Positions 33,180 to 44,956 are shown, counted from the first letter of the stretch. The stretch: DNA of 64,000 nt from Closterium sp. NIES-65 (GCA_948144175.1 CANXME010002087.1:2849501-2913500); one strand, 5' to 3'. Numbers and translations: made by a program. The notes: generated by a model from the letters alone, not told the origin.

Positions 33180-34070
33180 GGCTCGGCGGCTCAGCTGCTC
33201 GCTAGGGGCGGCGACGGGGCCGGGTAGGGGCGGCGTCGGGGCCGCTAGGGGCGGGGAGCGGTGACGAGGCCGCTAGGGGCGGCGACGGGGCCACGTAGGG
33301 GCGGCTACGAGGCCGCGTAGGGGCGGCGACGGGGCTGCGTAGGGAGGGAGGCGGCGACGGGGCCGCTAGGGGCGGCGACGGGGCCGCGTAGGGGCGGCTA
33401 CGAGGCCGCGTAGGGGCGGCGACGGGGTCGCATAGGGAGGGAGGCGGCGACGGGGCCGCTAGGGGCGGCGATGGGGCCGCGTAGGGGTGGCGACAGGGCC
33501 GCGTAGGGAGGGGAGCGACGACGGGGCCGCTAGGGGCAGCAACGGGGCCGCGTAGGGGCGGCGACGGGGCCGCGTAGGGGCGGCGACGGGGCTGCGTAGG
33601 GAGGGGAGCGGCGACGGGGCCGCTAGGGGCGGCGTCGGGGCCGCGTAGGGGTGGCGACGGGGCCGCGTAGGGGCGGCGTCGGGGCCGCGTAGGGAGGGGA
33701 GTGGCGTCGGGGCCGCTAGGGGCGGCAACGGGGCCGCTAGGGGCGGCGACGGGGCCGCGTAGGGGCAGCGACGAGGCCGCGTAGGGGCGGCGATGAGGCC
33801 GCGTAGGGAGGGGAGCGGCTACGGGGCCGCTAGGGGCGGCGACCGGGCCGAGTTGGGGCGGCGACGGGGCCACTAGGGGCGGCGTCGGGGCCGCGTAGGG
33901 GCGGCAACGGGGCCGCGTAGGGAGGGAGGCGGTAACGGGGCCGCTAGGGGCGGCGAGAGGCCTGGAAGGGCGGCGACGGGGCCGCTAGGGGCGGCGACGG
34001 GGCCGCTAAGGGTGGCGCAAGGGGCCGTGAGAGGGGCCTCTAAGAAAGCTTGACAGAAGGGCGGCCCACA
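33180..34070 (-). repeat. GC-rich tandem repeat leader of copia D
   Basis: About 40 units of GGGGCCGCGTAGGGGCGGCG type (15-21 bp, plus-strand reading) with regular higher-order spacing marked by AGGGAGGGGAGCGGC. It occupies the leader between primer site and gag. A second array of about 15-24-bp units (GGCGGCTGCTGCAGT) lies at 32820-33150. Confidence 0.85.
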
Positions 34071-34172
34071 AGGCGCGCCTCGGGCAGGAGCGACTGCCGC
34101 TCCGGTCAGAAAAAAAAGGTTTCAGTGGTGGGCCCAAGGAAGCGTTCCCACTAGGGAACCTGCTCTATACCA

Positions 34173-34297
34173 TGTGAAGAAATGAGGAATGAATGAACTA
34201 GCACAAGGTTGGGTACAAGTAGGAAACCCTAGGAAACTGTACCCTATAGTGTCTACCCCACTATAGCCAAGACAAGCTATATAATATGAGTTTGACA
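34173..34297 (-). repeat. 5' LTR of copia D
   Basis: 125 bp, about two differences from its partner. On the minus strand it is followed by TGGTATAGAGCAGG. Confidence 0.9.
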
Positions 34298-34994
34298 GTT
34301 ATAGCCAAATGCTCAAAGAATTGTGCAACCGTTCTCAAGTACAGCGTGGCGAAATCGTGCGAGCCAGTTAAACAAGTGTTCTATGCTTGCCCTTGCATGT
34401 GCGTAGAATCAATATATATGTGTGCTTGTACTTGTCAAAATTAATCTAATGCATTCGTGTTTTTTCCAAGTTTGAATTCTGCTTCTTTGTATTGACGTGA
34501 GTAGAAACGATTAGTGTGCTGCCGAAACTCTGCTTGACCAGTTTACTTATTCTACAAGCATAAGCAAGGCATAAGTACTCACTTGCTATTTTCTACGCCC
34601 TTGGCTAGGAGGTGACAAGCTATCACACTCGAAGGGCTGCAAGTGATGTTAAGTATTGATAAGATTTTGCTTGTAGTTATAGTTTAATCACTTCCGCATA
34701 ACATTATAGCAGTCAAGACACACCCCACAAAATGTATTTCTATTTCTCAACGTTAGCCCCTTTTGCACTTCTTCCTTTCAGGCACTAGCATCTGTATACC
34801 TCATTCTCACATATATTGAGTCGTCTCGTAATGCCCCAAGGCTCCAACGCACTTCACGCATGCCGATCATTTGGGCATATAGGCCATTCCTACTCAATAT
34901 TGAGACTGTAACCGCTCCCTCCCGTTATATAATTTTTATCCAATTAAATCATTCATGTTGGAACGAGCTAGACGTCATTAAAAAGGATCTCAAT
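34298..34994. other. non-element DNA with one arm of an old inverted repeat
   Basis: AT-rich, no gene seen. 34415-34690 matches 40260-40565 in inverted orientation at roughly 70% by eye (shared stretches include GCCGAAACTCTGCT, CCCTTGGCTA and ATATGTGTGCTTGTA). The right end abuts the 5'-truncated copia F. Confidence 0.6.
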
Positions 34995-37900
34995 AATGCG
35001 AAGCCTGCAGCCCCCTGCCCGTGTCGCGCTTTGTCGCACCAGACCGTCCTTTGGCACCACTAACTTGGTCACCCCTTGGTGCAGCGCCTTCGTGGCATGC
35101 ACCGTCGTGTCCTTTTCTCTGGCCTTCCCAGGGTTCTCCCTCCTCTCCCACCCTCACCTGCCCCTCCCTGCCTTCCCTGTGTCGAGGGGCGGCAGCGCGC
35201 TGCTCCTCACTCCTCCTCGTTCCCCCCGATGACTGCTCCCCTGCAGACCCTGCACATGGACGTGTGGGGCCTAGCCCGCGTCCGTGGACAGAACTGCGAG
35301 CGGTACTTCCTGCTGGTTGTTGACGACTACTTACGTTACACCACGGTCTTCCCCTTGCGCACCAAGGGTGAGGTCCCTGATGTTTTGATCCCATCGATCC
35401 GCGCTGCCCGTCTCCAGCTCCGCGAGCGGTTCGGGACGGAGTTTCCCGTCCTGCGTCTGCACTCTGACAGAGGTGGAGAGTTTTCCTCTAACCTTCTACA
35501 GATCTTTTGTCGTGGGGAGGGCATTCGCCAAACGTTCACGTTCCGGCCTCTCCGCAGCAAAATGGGGTTGCTGAGCACCGCATTGGCTTGGTCATGGAGG
35601 TCACTCGTACCTCCATGATCCATGCAGCTGCCCCCCATTTTCTGTGGCCGTTTGCGGTCCACTACGCTGCGCATCAGCTCAACCTCTGGCCCCGTGTCTC
35701 CTTGCCGGAGACCTTGCCCACACTGCGGTGGACGGGGAAGGTTGGCAATGCATCGGTGTTCCGAGTCTGGGGTTCTCGTGCCTTTGTCTGCGATACCACC
35801 GCGGACAAGGTCTCCGCTCGTGCTATTCCCTGCGTCTTCCTTGGCTTTGTCCTTGACGCGCCTAGCTGGCAGTTTTACCACCCCACATCGCGACGAGTCC
35901 TGCCCTCTCAAGACGTCACGTTCGACGAGTCGGTTCCCTTTTACCGTCTCTTCCCCTACCGCGCTGCCCCTCTCCCCTCCCTCGCCGCTCTTACTTTCAC
36001 CACGTCCTCCCCCGGTAGACCCCCTCCCCCCTCAAAATCCTGCTCCCTCAGGTGTGTCTCAGGTAGACGCTATCGAGCCTGTCAATGTAGCGGTTGAGTC
36101 TTGTGCTGCTGGGGGTGCTGCGCCTGCGCATGCAGAGCCTGGGGGTGCTGAGCCTGGGGGTGCTGCGCCTGGGGGTGCTGAGCTTGAGCGTCGGGACCCT
36201 GGGGGTGCTGAGCTTGAGCGTCGGGACCCTGGGGGTGCTGAGCCTACACGTGTGGGGTCTGGGGGTGCTGGACCTGGGGGTGCGGCGCCTGGGGGTGCTG
36301 AGCCTGAGCGTGTGGAGTCTAGGGGTGCTGAGCCTGGGGGTGTCGAGCCTGCGGTTGCTGAGACGGGGGGTGCTGAGTCTGCTAGAGGTCCTGTAGGGGC
36401 CTCGTCTCGGCGGGAGCCTCTCTCTCCACAGCACCTACGCGAGTGGTTTGCTCGCCGCTGGAGGCATCAGAGCGGAGCTTCTGCGGCTGAGGAGCCTGCC
36501 GCTAGTGGCCCTGGAGCTGCTGGAGCTGGTGGTTCTGCTAGAGTTGGAGCCGGCGCTACTGGAGCTGTTCCTGCTGGAGGTGCTGGAGCTAGTGGTGCTC
36601 CAGGAGTTGGAGTTGGAGGCGCTGGAGATGTTTCTGCTGGTGGTACTGCTGGTACTTGAGCTAGCACTGCTACAGGAGTTGGAGCTGGAGGCGGTGGAGC
36701 TGTTCTTGCTGGTGGTGCTGCTGGTGTTGGAGCTAGTGGTGCTGCAGGGGATGGAGCTGGAGACCTTGGAGCTGGAGGTGCTGGAGGTGCCTATGCTGGT
36801 TCTGGTGGAGCACGGCCGCGGCCGTACTTTGTTCCACTCCTTCACCAAGTTGTTGGTATCCCGCCTTCTACTGGTGCTACACCTCCCTTGGAGTGTCCAC
36901 TGCTTGTCCAGTCGCAGTTGCAGTTACAGTCAGCCTCCACACTGCATGCTCCTTCTCCTTACACTTGTCCGACCGAAGGTCTTGCTAAGCGTCGTGAGCC
37001 TGTGTCTCGCCATGCGTCGCCTGTTCCCTCTGTTCGCACTGGTCGTCATGTTCCGCATCAGCGTCCTCTTCCTGTACCTGGCACGCACCAGATAGCACTG
37101 CGTCCCTCCACAGTTCCACATTGTGTCCCTCTGCCGTCTCCCCCTGCGTCCTCCCTTGCTGACCGTCCGGACCCGGAGTCTGACTCCCTTCGTGCAACTA
37201 GTCCTACTGTCACGTGTCTGCTAGATACTGTTGTAACTGACCCTTCCTTTGCGTCCTCTGCTACATCTGCCTTAGTTGCTAAGCTTGTCGACTTCGATGT
37301 CGTCTCGAATGCGCCGCTAGTCTTGTTGCTGAGTTTGAGTCTGTCTGTCCTCCGTCCGTCGGGGGTGAGTGTGCCCGTGGCACGGACGTCCTTGAGGATA
37401 GGCAGGAGGACCTTGAGTGTTTTGCAGCTGCTGTACCTCATCTCGTGTCCATGCTGGTTGCACCTGAGAGAGATCCGGATGCACCAGACATCCCGACCAC
37501 GCGCTCTTACGCAGAGGCGATAGAGGGTCCTTACTCCTCTCAGTGGCAGTCAGCCATGGACGCAGAGATGGCATCCTAGAAGTCCACAGGCACTAACATC
37601 GACGAGGTTCCCCCTCCTGGGGCGAACATCGTCAGTGGCATGTGGATTTTCATGATGAAGCGGCCGCCGGGTTCTCCGCCTGTCTTCAAGGCGCATTACG
37701 TTGCTTCAGGCTTTAGTCAGCGACACGGAGTTGACTTCTTCCACACCTTCTCCCCTACCCCAAACATGACCACTCTTCGGGTTCTGCTGCAAGTCGGCGC
37801 TCAGCGTGACTATGAGCTTCACTCTCTTGACTTCAGCACTGCTTTCCTATAGGGCAGCCTGCACGAGGAGATCTGGCTGCGCCGCCCACCTGGCTTCACT

Positions 37901-39069
37901 GGGTCGTTCCCTCCTAGTACCCACTTCAGACTCTGATGGCATATTTACGGTCTCTGCCAGGCGCCTCGCGAGAGGCACGACACACTGAGGACAACTCTTG
38001 CAGCTCTTGGGTTTGCTCCTTCTACTGCCGACCCGTCGTTGTTTCTACGCACCGACACTTCGCTACCGCCGTTCTACATCCTAGTGTACGTTGACGACTT
38101 GGTTTTTGCCACTACTGACGTTGAGGCACTGACTCTAGTGAAGTCAGAGCTATAAAAGAGACACACGTGCGCAGACCTGGGTGAGCTGCGCAGCTATCTT
38201 GGCTTGCAGATCACTCGGGACAGAGCACGCCGCACCATCACCCTGACTCAGTCACACATGGTGCAGTAGGTCGTTCAGCGCTTCAACTTCCAGTTCTCCT
38301 CGCCAGTCCACTCCTCTACCTACCGGTCACTCGCTCTCAGCTCTGACTTTGGATGAACCTGCACAGCCGAGTGGCCCATATCCAGAGCTTGTGGGTTGCC
38401 ACATGTACCTGATGACCTGCACTCAACCTGACCTTACTTACCTTCTTAGCATCCAGGCATGCTACGTTGCGCCCGGGAGACACCGACCAGAGCACTGGAA
38501 GGCAGCTAAGAGGGTGATGCGCTACTTGTGCAGTACGTCGGGCATGGGGCTCGTGCTTGGAGGACACGGTCCAGTTGTCCTCACTGGTCACGTAGACGCT
38601 TCTTGGGTTGACGACTTGGCTACGCAGCGGTTGTCATAGGGTTACACCTTCAGCCTTGGCTCCGGTTCTGTTTCGTGGCGGTCTACCCGCTCGTCTTCTG
38701 TTCTCAGCTCTAGTTGTGAGGTTAGGATCTACGCAGGGGCCATGGCTGCACAGGGGCTATGCTGGCTCACCTACCTGGTGACCGACCTAGGAGAGGCGCC
38801 TCGTTCTCCTCCAGTTCTGTACGTCGACAACAAGCAATGCTTGCCTTGTGTCGCGAGCAGAGACTGGAGCACAGATTGAAGCACATTGCTCTCCGCTACT
38901 TCCTTGCTCGAGAGTTGCAGCAGTGTGGTCAGCTTCGTCTTGTTTCTGTGCGGCCTCTTTGGCCAGCACTGCTTATATCTTCACCAAGGCAGTTCAGCCT
39001 TGTGACCATCAGCGGTTCTGTACTGTTCTAGGCCTCGTGCCCACTTGGCCTCACTTGCTCACTTCTTGA
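34995..39069 (+). pseudogene. pol remains of copia F
   Basis: Integrase zinc region (CRALSHQTVLWHH), core (HMDVWGLARV, LHSDRGGEFSSN), C-terminal integrase (VFRVWGSRAFVCD), a linker whose 36100-36380 part is a 15-bp repeat of CTGAGCCTGGGGGTG, RT (FVMxKRPPGSPPVFKA-like stretch near 37650, [12 protein letters not shown] near 38090) and RNase H (EHWKAAKRVMRYLCSTSGMG near 38490, [13 protein letters not shown] near 38880). Decayed, with many breaks. Confidence 0.8.
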
Positions 39070-39298
39070 CTTTGCTTGTCCTATGATCTTTATAAATGTA
39101 CCTGCATGCTAACACTTGCTAGGTTGTGATCACTGTCTTGCTTGTTCTACTTTATATAACTCTGCATGTGAACTGGCCTTGTGGCCATTTGCTTATGCTC
39201 ATAATGCGTGGTGACGTCGTGATCTACCCTGAGCTTGCTTTGCTCTTCTTGACTGGTCTTGTGACCTCTTGTTCTCCCCCACTTTGCCTATGGGGGTG

Positions 39299-39428
39299 TG
39301 TTAAACTCATATGCTATAGTCTGTGTAGGCTGTAGCGGGGTAGACAATATGGGGTACAACACTTTTAGGTTTTCCTACTTGTACCCACCTGCTTGCTAGT
39401 TCATTTATTCCCTCATTCTATTTTAACA
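39299..39428 (+). repeat. 3' LTR of copia F
   Basis: TGTTAAACTCATATG to CTATTTTAACA, 130 bp, after CCACTTTGCCTATGGGGGTG. Confidence 0.83.
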
Positions 39429-40597
39429 CGGAATAGGTGTGGGCCATGGCAACAACTCCTCGTAGCGCATGGACAGGTCTGTGCGCGGACGTGGTGGTGG
39501 GGTCGGAGGACGTGCGGGTAACGGCGGCACGTCAAGTGTACAGCAGCTACAGCGATAGTTACACCACGTTCAGAGGGAGCTGAGGCGGGAGTGCGCAGAT
39601 AACGCGTCACTGCTGCTCAGAGTGGCGGGTGTGTAGCGTGAAAATGACAAGCTGATAACGTATTTAACGTTAGTCTACCCTCTCTGCCTCTCTACCACGC
39701 CCTGCATCTCTGCCGCTCTGCCTCTCCACTTGCATTCCAGTCTTGACATGCCATTCCTGGCCTCTTTGATCGTCTCGCGTGGCTCTGTCTGTGCTCGTAC
39801 AGAAACTTGAAAGAGAACTAGCTATTGCAGACTCGACCTTTAGGTTGTGCGCCACCTCGGTGAGTCACGGGCGTCTGTATTGCCTTTAAAGACATATATG
39901 ACACAAAATTTGAACAATCTGGAAAGGAGGTGCATCGAGATGATTCAAGATAGAACGAGCCTCGCTTTTTGGAAGCACAAGCACCCCACATTCAGCACAC
40001 TTCATACTCACCCCCACTGCCTCTACCTCCCCCTCTCAGAATACTCCTTTCCTAACTTGAACCCCTATTTATCATTCCAATTCCTTGGTTTTCTGCCCCC
40101 TCACGAGATGGAACACATCCAGCGTCTCAGACACGCCACAAACCCAAGGGCGCGTCTATTTTTGTCAGATTATGTAGTCTGAGATTTCAGAGCATGAGCA
40201 ACTGATTTTCCATAATTGTCATTTTGTATGTGAACAATTTTTCAATTCGAGTATGCAAGAATTGTTAACTCTAAGTACTATGCAAAAGCGACTAACTCAG
40301 GACCACAAACATAAACTAGGCAACACTTAACGTCGCTTGTAACCCCCGAATATGACAACATGTCACCTCATAGCCAAGGGTGTGAAAAACCGAGTAGTTA
40401 TGCCAAGTTTAGCTTGTAGCGTGAGAGTTCTGGTCGAGCAGAGTTTCGGCAACACTTCGTTATGTTTCTACTCTCGTCACTACGTAGTAGTAGAATGTAA
40501 GCTTGAAAATCATAGAAGCATTTCTATTTTGATTTTTACAACAAATACAAGCACACATATATCATAGATTCCAAGAACACAAAGCGAACACACAAGG
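39429..40597. other. non-element DNA with second arm of the inverted repeat
   Basis: No intact gene. A small plus-strand frame from ATG at 39469 reads MDRSVRGRGGGVGGRAGNGG and is followed in the same frame by a helical-looking stretch (QRELRRECADNASLLLR). This may be the remains of an unknown gene or transposon exon. 40260-40565 is the inverted partner of 34415-34690. Confidence 0.5.
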
Positions 40598-40662
40598 TGT
40601 GAAAGAACGAGGAATGCATGCACTAGCAAACAGGTGGGTACAAGTAGGAAAACCTAAAAGTG

Positions 40663-40792
40663 TGTCAAAATTAGAAGGAAGAAAGAGGATTGAACTAGCA
40701 AGAATGAGGATACAAATAGCAAACCCTAGAAGGGTTGTACTCGCTATAGAGCACCCCACTACAGGCTAGAACAATAAGATAATATTCTGACA
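40663..40792 (-). repeat. 3' LTR of element H
   Basis: TGTCAAAATTAGAAGG to TATTCTGACA on the plus strand, 130 bp. Confidence 0.92.
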
Positions 40793-41539
40793 CACCCCCA
40801 TAGCCAAAGTGGGGTGTAATCAGCAGAGCAGGCAAAGCAAAACAAGCTCAGGGTGGATCACAATGTCACCACACAATCTGAGCACAAGTTCAAGAAGAAA
40901 TAGTTTAGAGTTTACAATTATAAGCAAAGCTAGTGGTAGTCACAACGGGCAAGTGAGGAGGAGGAGGGAGAGTGAGGGGAGAGGAGACAGGAGGCGACGG
41001 CTGAAGCTGCAGACACACGGGCAACAGGAGGCAGACTGGCACAGCGGCTACCGGACAGCGCTCGGACTACAGGGGTAACAGGCCCCGCGGCTCAAATAGC
41101 GGCGGACGGGCAACGGACCCACGGGCGGCTGGCACAGCTGGCTACGACTGGGCTACCGGGACAGCGCCCCGGACTACAGGTGCTGCTGACGACAAACTGG
41201 CAACCTCCGCTCATCCTCCCACACACAGTCCCACCCCCCTGATACACACCCACTGCTACACCACTAGCTCTACTCCCACGCACCCCCCTTAAACCCTAAA
41301 CCCAGTCTCCCACACAACCACCCCCCTCAGCGACAGCTGCAGCAGTGGGAGACGAAGGAGGAGGAGGAGAAAGGGAGGAAGGCACACCGACCACCCCCAT
41401 ACCCGCCACCCCACAGCTCGCCCCTCCCGTCGTCCGTCGTGGCGACCTGAGGGGGCCGCTTGCGGCCCCCGAAGGAGCCGCGACGGGCGACGAGAATTGG
41501 GGGGGAGGGGAGAAAAAAGGGGGGGGGGGGGGGGGGGGG

Positions 41540-41960
41540 GACGGGGCCGGGGCCGCGACGAGGGGCGGGGCCGCGACGGTCGGGGCGGGGCCGCGACATA
41601 GGGCGGGGCCGCGACGTAGGGCGGGGCCGCGACATAGGGCGGGGCCGCAACGTTGGGCGGGGCCGCGAAGGTAGGGCGGGGCCGAGCCGGGCAGGCGCAC
41701 GGGCGGCGACGGGCCGGGGCGGGGCCGCGACGTAGAGCGGGGCCGAGCCGGGCAGGCGCACGGGCGGCGACGGGCCGGGGCAGGGCCGCGACGTAGAGCG
41801 GGGCCGCGTCAAGGGGCGGGGCCGCGACAATCGGGGCGGGGCCGCGACGTAGGGGAGAAGCCCGCCGCGCGCCTCGGGGCGCACAGCGGGCAATGAACCG
41901 CCGCGCGCCTCGGGGCGCACGGCGGGCAGAAAACCGCCGCGCGCCTCGGGGCGCACGGCG
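41540..41960 (-). repeat. GC-rich tandem repeats in element H
   Basis: Units of GGGCGGGGCCGCGACGTA type (18-20 bp), then three units of CGCCGCGCGCCTCGGGGCGC type. A run of about 22 G (41519-41540) borders the array. Confidence 0.8.
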
Positions 41961-42040
41961 GGAGGAAAAATTAGCAGCGGAAGCAAGGTGGGGACACACC
42001 CACAGGATCGATCCAAGGGGATCGACCTGCTCTGATAGCA

Positions 42041-42170
42041 TGTCAAAATTAGAAGGAAGAAAGAGGATTGAACTAGCAAGAATGAGGATACAAATAGCAA
42101 ACCCTAGAAGGGTTGTACTCGCTATAGAGCACCCCACTACAGGCTAGAACAATAAGATAATATTCTGACA
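42041..42170 (-). repeat. 5' LTR of element H
   Basis: 130 bp, no difference seen from its partner. The adjoining TGCTCTGATAGCA is the reverse complement of an initiator-Met type primer site. Confidence 0.92.
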
Positions 42171-42468
42171 AAGTGTTGTACCCCATATAGTCTACCCCAC
42201 TACAACCTACACAGACTATAGCATATAAGTTTGACACACCCCCATAGGCAAAGTGGGGGAGAACAAGAGGTCACAAGACCGGTCAAGCAAAGCAAAGCAA
42301 GCTTAGGGTGGATCACGGCGTCACCACGCATTCTGAGCACAAGCAAATGGCCACAAGGCCAGTTCACATGCAGAGTTATATAAAGTAGAACAAGCAAGAC
42401 AGTGATCACAACCTAGCAAGTGTTAGCATGCAGGTACATTTATAGAGATAACAGGACAAGCAAAGTCA

Positions 42469-42780
42469 AGAAGTGAGCAAGTGAGGCCAAGTGGGCACAA
42501 GGCCTAGAACAGTACAGAACCGCTGACAGTCACAAGGCTGAAGTGCCTTGGTGAAGATATCAGCAGTGCTGGCCAAAGAGGCCACGTAAACAAGACGAAG
42601 CTGACCACACTGCTGCAACTCTTGAGCAAGGAAGTAGCGGAGAGCAATGTGCTTCGTTCTGTGCTCCAGTCTCTGCTCGCGACACAAGGCAAGCATTGCT
42701 TGTTGTCGACGTACAGAACTGAAGGAGAACGAGGCGCCTCTCCTAGGTCGGTCAGTAGGTAGGTGAGCCAGCGTAGCCCA
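42469..42780 (-). pseudogene. RNase H fragment of copia I
   Basis: The C-terminal part of copia RNase H: MLALCREQRLEHRTKHIALR, then FTKALQPCDCQRFC. It is a fragment only; the upstream pol is absent. Confidence 0.8.
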
Positions 42781-43055
42781 AGTTCAAGGCCACAAGGCAA
42801 GTTCACATGCAAGATCATGTATAAAGGTAAACAAGCAAGTGCAGGTATAGATAGATCACAGTACAAGCAAGGTCAAGAAGTGAGCAAGTGAGGCCAAGTA
42901 GGCACAAGACCTAGCATCGTACAGCAGCGCTGATGATCACAAGGCGGAAGTGCCTTGGTAAAGATATCAGCAGTGTTGGCCTGAGAGGCCACGTAAGCAA
43001 GGCGCAGCTGACCACGCTGCTGCAGCTAACGAGCAAGGAAGTAACGAAGAGCAAT
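42781..43055 (-). mobile_element. second copia 3' fragment, joined to gypsy J
   Basis: A minus-strand copia piece with the 3' untranslated block and the last part of RNase H, closest to element D (shared AGCGCTGATGATCACAAGGC). It abuts fragment I on the left and gypsy J on the right without LTRs or duplications. Confidence 0.75.
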
Positions 43056-44956
43056 ACCGTCGCACTCGCTACGGCAGTTACGAGTATACCGTGATGCCTT
43101 TTGGGTTGACGAACGCGCCCTCGACCTTCCAGCTCACCATGAACGGGGTGTTTCGGGACATGCTGGACAGGACGTTTACCAGGACGACATCCTGGTGAAC
43201 AGAAAGACTCGGAAGCAGCATTTAGGGGATTTAGAGGAGGTGTTCCGGCGATAGCAGCAGAACCGACTAATTACTAAGGGCTCTAAGTGTGAGTTCTTAC
43301 GGTCGGAGCTGGAGTTCCTGGGACACGTAGTTCCCGGGGAGGGCATTAAAATTGACCCTCGCAAAGTGAAGGCCATTTCGGAGGGGAAGTCGCTAGCGAT
43401 CATCACGGAGTTGCAGAGTTTCCTCGGCTTTGTTAACTACGTCCGACGTTTTGTACCGAGTATGACAGGGGTAACCAGGCCGTTAACCGATATTCTGCAT
43501 AATGGCGTGCAATTTTGTTTCGGGGGAGAGAGAACAGCTGGCCTTCGACGAGCTGAAGAAAATTTTGAGTTCACCCCCGGTGCTTCGGCTGGCAGACCCA
43601 TCTCGACCGTTCGAAGTCGTGACGGACGCCAGCGATTTCGCCATCGGCGCTGTCCTCCTACAGGACTTTGGCAACGCGCTGCAACCCATCACGTACGAGT
43701 CACGGAATATGCAGCCGCCCGAGCGCAACTACCCTGTACACGACAAAGAAATGCTCGCCATCGTGCATGCATTTCGTACCTGGCGCTGTTATCTGACGGG
43801 AGCCGACGTCACGATACGGACAGGCCACAAATTATTACAGGACATGCGCAGCCAACCACAGCTCAACCCGCGACAAATCCGGTGGCTCGACTACCTCGAG
43901 TCCAATTTCACCTACACCATCACGTACAAAAAGGGCGCCAACATCATCGCCGACGCCCTGACCCGCCCATCGATGTAGACTGCAGCAGTGCTAATCGCCC
44001 ATTCTAACCCTTTATTGGCAGGACTATTCAAGCACGACTACAGGAATGGCCGATTTTTCAGGACGAATCAACACCAACGGGTCACCACGGCTCATGAGAG
44101 TTATTACCTAAAACTCGGCACAAACCGAATTTGGGTACCTTCCTACCGAACCTTACGAGAATTGCTGACGCAGGTTGTACACGACTCCAACCTCTCTGGG
44201 CATTTCAGCGTCGACAAAACGTTGAAGCTGTTGCAGCGGAATTATTACTAGCCCGACATGGCGACGGACGTGCAGCATTACGTGTCCGCCTGCCCGACCT
44301 GCCAATCGATGAAGTCCTCACGACAACGCCCAGCTGGATTACTGCAGCCCCTCGAGCCACCCGAACGACCGTGGCAACATTTGAGGATGTATTTCGTCAT
44401 CGGACTTCTAGCTGGTGCAAGTGGCAACGACTCGGTATTGGTCGTCGTCGACCGCTCAACAAAAATGGCGCATTTCGCACCATGCCGCACGACGATCACA
44501 GCCGAAGAAACAGCAAAGCTCTTCATCTCGACCGTCGTACGCCTACACGGGTTACCTTCGGCGATCATCAGCGATTGAGACCCGAAATTTACGTCGAAGT
44601 TCTGGCAGGAGACATGGACACACTATGGTACCCGCCTGCAGTTTTCGTTGTCATACCACCCGCAAACCGACGGGCAGACAGAGAGGACAAACCAGACGAT
44701 GGAGCAGTTGATTCGCACGCATTGCCCTGACACCACCAAGTGGGAAGATTCGCTTTCCATGCACGAATTTGCGTACAACAACGCCCCGTCTGCAACGACC
44801 AATCACTCGCCGTTCTACCTCAATTTCGAGATAGGCCCCGTGGTACCCTCTTCAACGACTCCCCACAATCCAGTACCACAGTCACAACAATTTGTTTCGG
44901 AACTTCAAGCAGCACGCGACAAAGCAGCAGAAGTTATACGGACGGCTAATACTGTC

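Larger units (their letters stand above)
27193..34297 (-). mobile_element. Ty1/copia element D, minus strand
   Basis: A 7.1-kb element with 125-bp LTRs at 27193-27317 and 34173-34297, differing at two sites by eye, flanked by GTTAT (27188-27192, 34298-34302). On the minus strand the primer site TGGTATAGAGCAGG adjoins the right LTR. A GC-rich repeat leader (about 33180-34070), gag (about 32200-32650), protease (near 31900), integrase (about 30600-31500), linker, RT (about 28250-29050) and RNase H (about 27540-28180) follow. LTR similarity suggests a fairly young insertion, yet the coding region has several breaks. Confidence 0.9.
34995..39428 (+). mobile_element. Ty1/copia element F, 5'-truncated
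   Basis: Starts abruptly in the integrase zinc region and runs through the integrase core (about 35240-35980), linker (36000-37540), RT (about 37550-38330), RNase H (about 38380-39070), 3' untranslated block and 3' LTR (39299-39428). It belongs to the same subfamily as A and I by LTR and 3' block. It has no 5' half in the window and the remaining part has about ten breaks, so it is old and inert. No right-hand duplication can be tested because the left end is missing. Confidence 0.85.
40663..42170 (-). mobile_element. non-autonomous LTR element H, very young
   Basis: A 1.5-kb element with 130-bp LTRs that I read as identical, flanked by AAGTG (40658-40662, 42171-42175). On the minus strand the primer site TGCTATCAGAGCAGG follows the right LTR. 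A GC-rich array (about 41540-41850), the conserved block (about 41328-41420) and the clade's 3' untranslated block (CTGAGCTTG...GATCCACC type, near 40840-40880) come next, then the polypurine module. No pol. It looks complete as a non-coding element, and identical LTRs imply recent copying by proteins in trans. Confidence 0.92.
40598..42780 (-). mobile_element. 3' end of copia element I, interrupted by element H
   Basis: A minus-strand copia fragment. The 3' LTR occupies 40598-42236 because element H has inserted into it. About 126 bp of LTR remain when H and one AAGTG copy are set aside. The polypurine module, the conserved 3' untranslated block (about 42237-42468) and the C-terminal RNase H (about 42469-42780) follow. 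The 5' remainder is absent. It belongs to the A/F subfamily. Confidence 0.82.

Noticed and set aside
32823-33873. Long Ala-rich (+) and Pro/Arg-rich (-) frames in the leader of copia D
   Set aside because: Overlapping frames on both strands of a tandem repeat, so not evidence of a protein.
33180-34070. Regular repeats considered as a CRISPR-like array
   Set aside because: There are no unique spacers. Units adjoin and drift as in a minisatellite, and the position is the leader of an LTR element in a eukaryotic genome.
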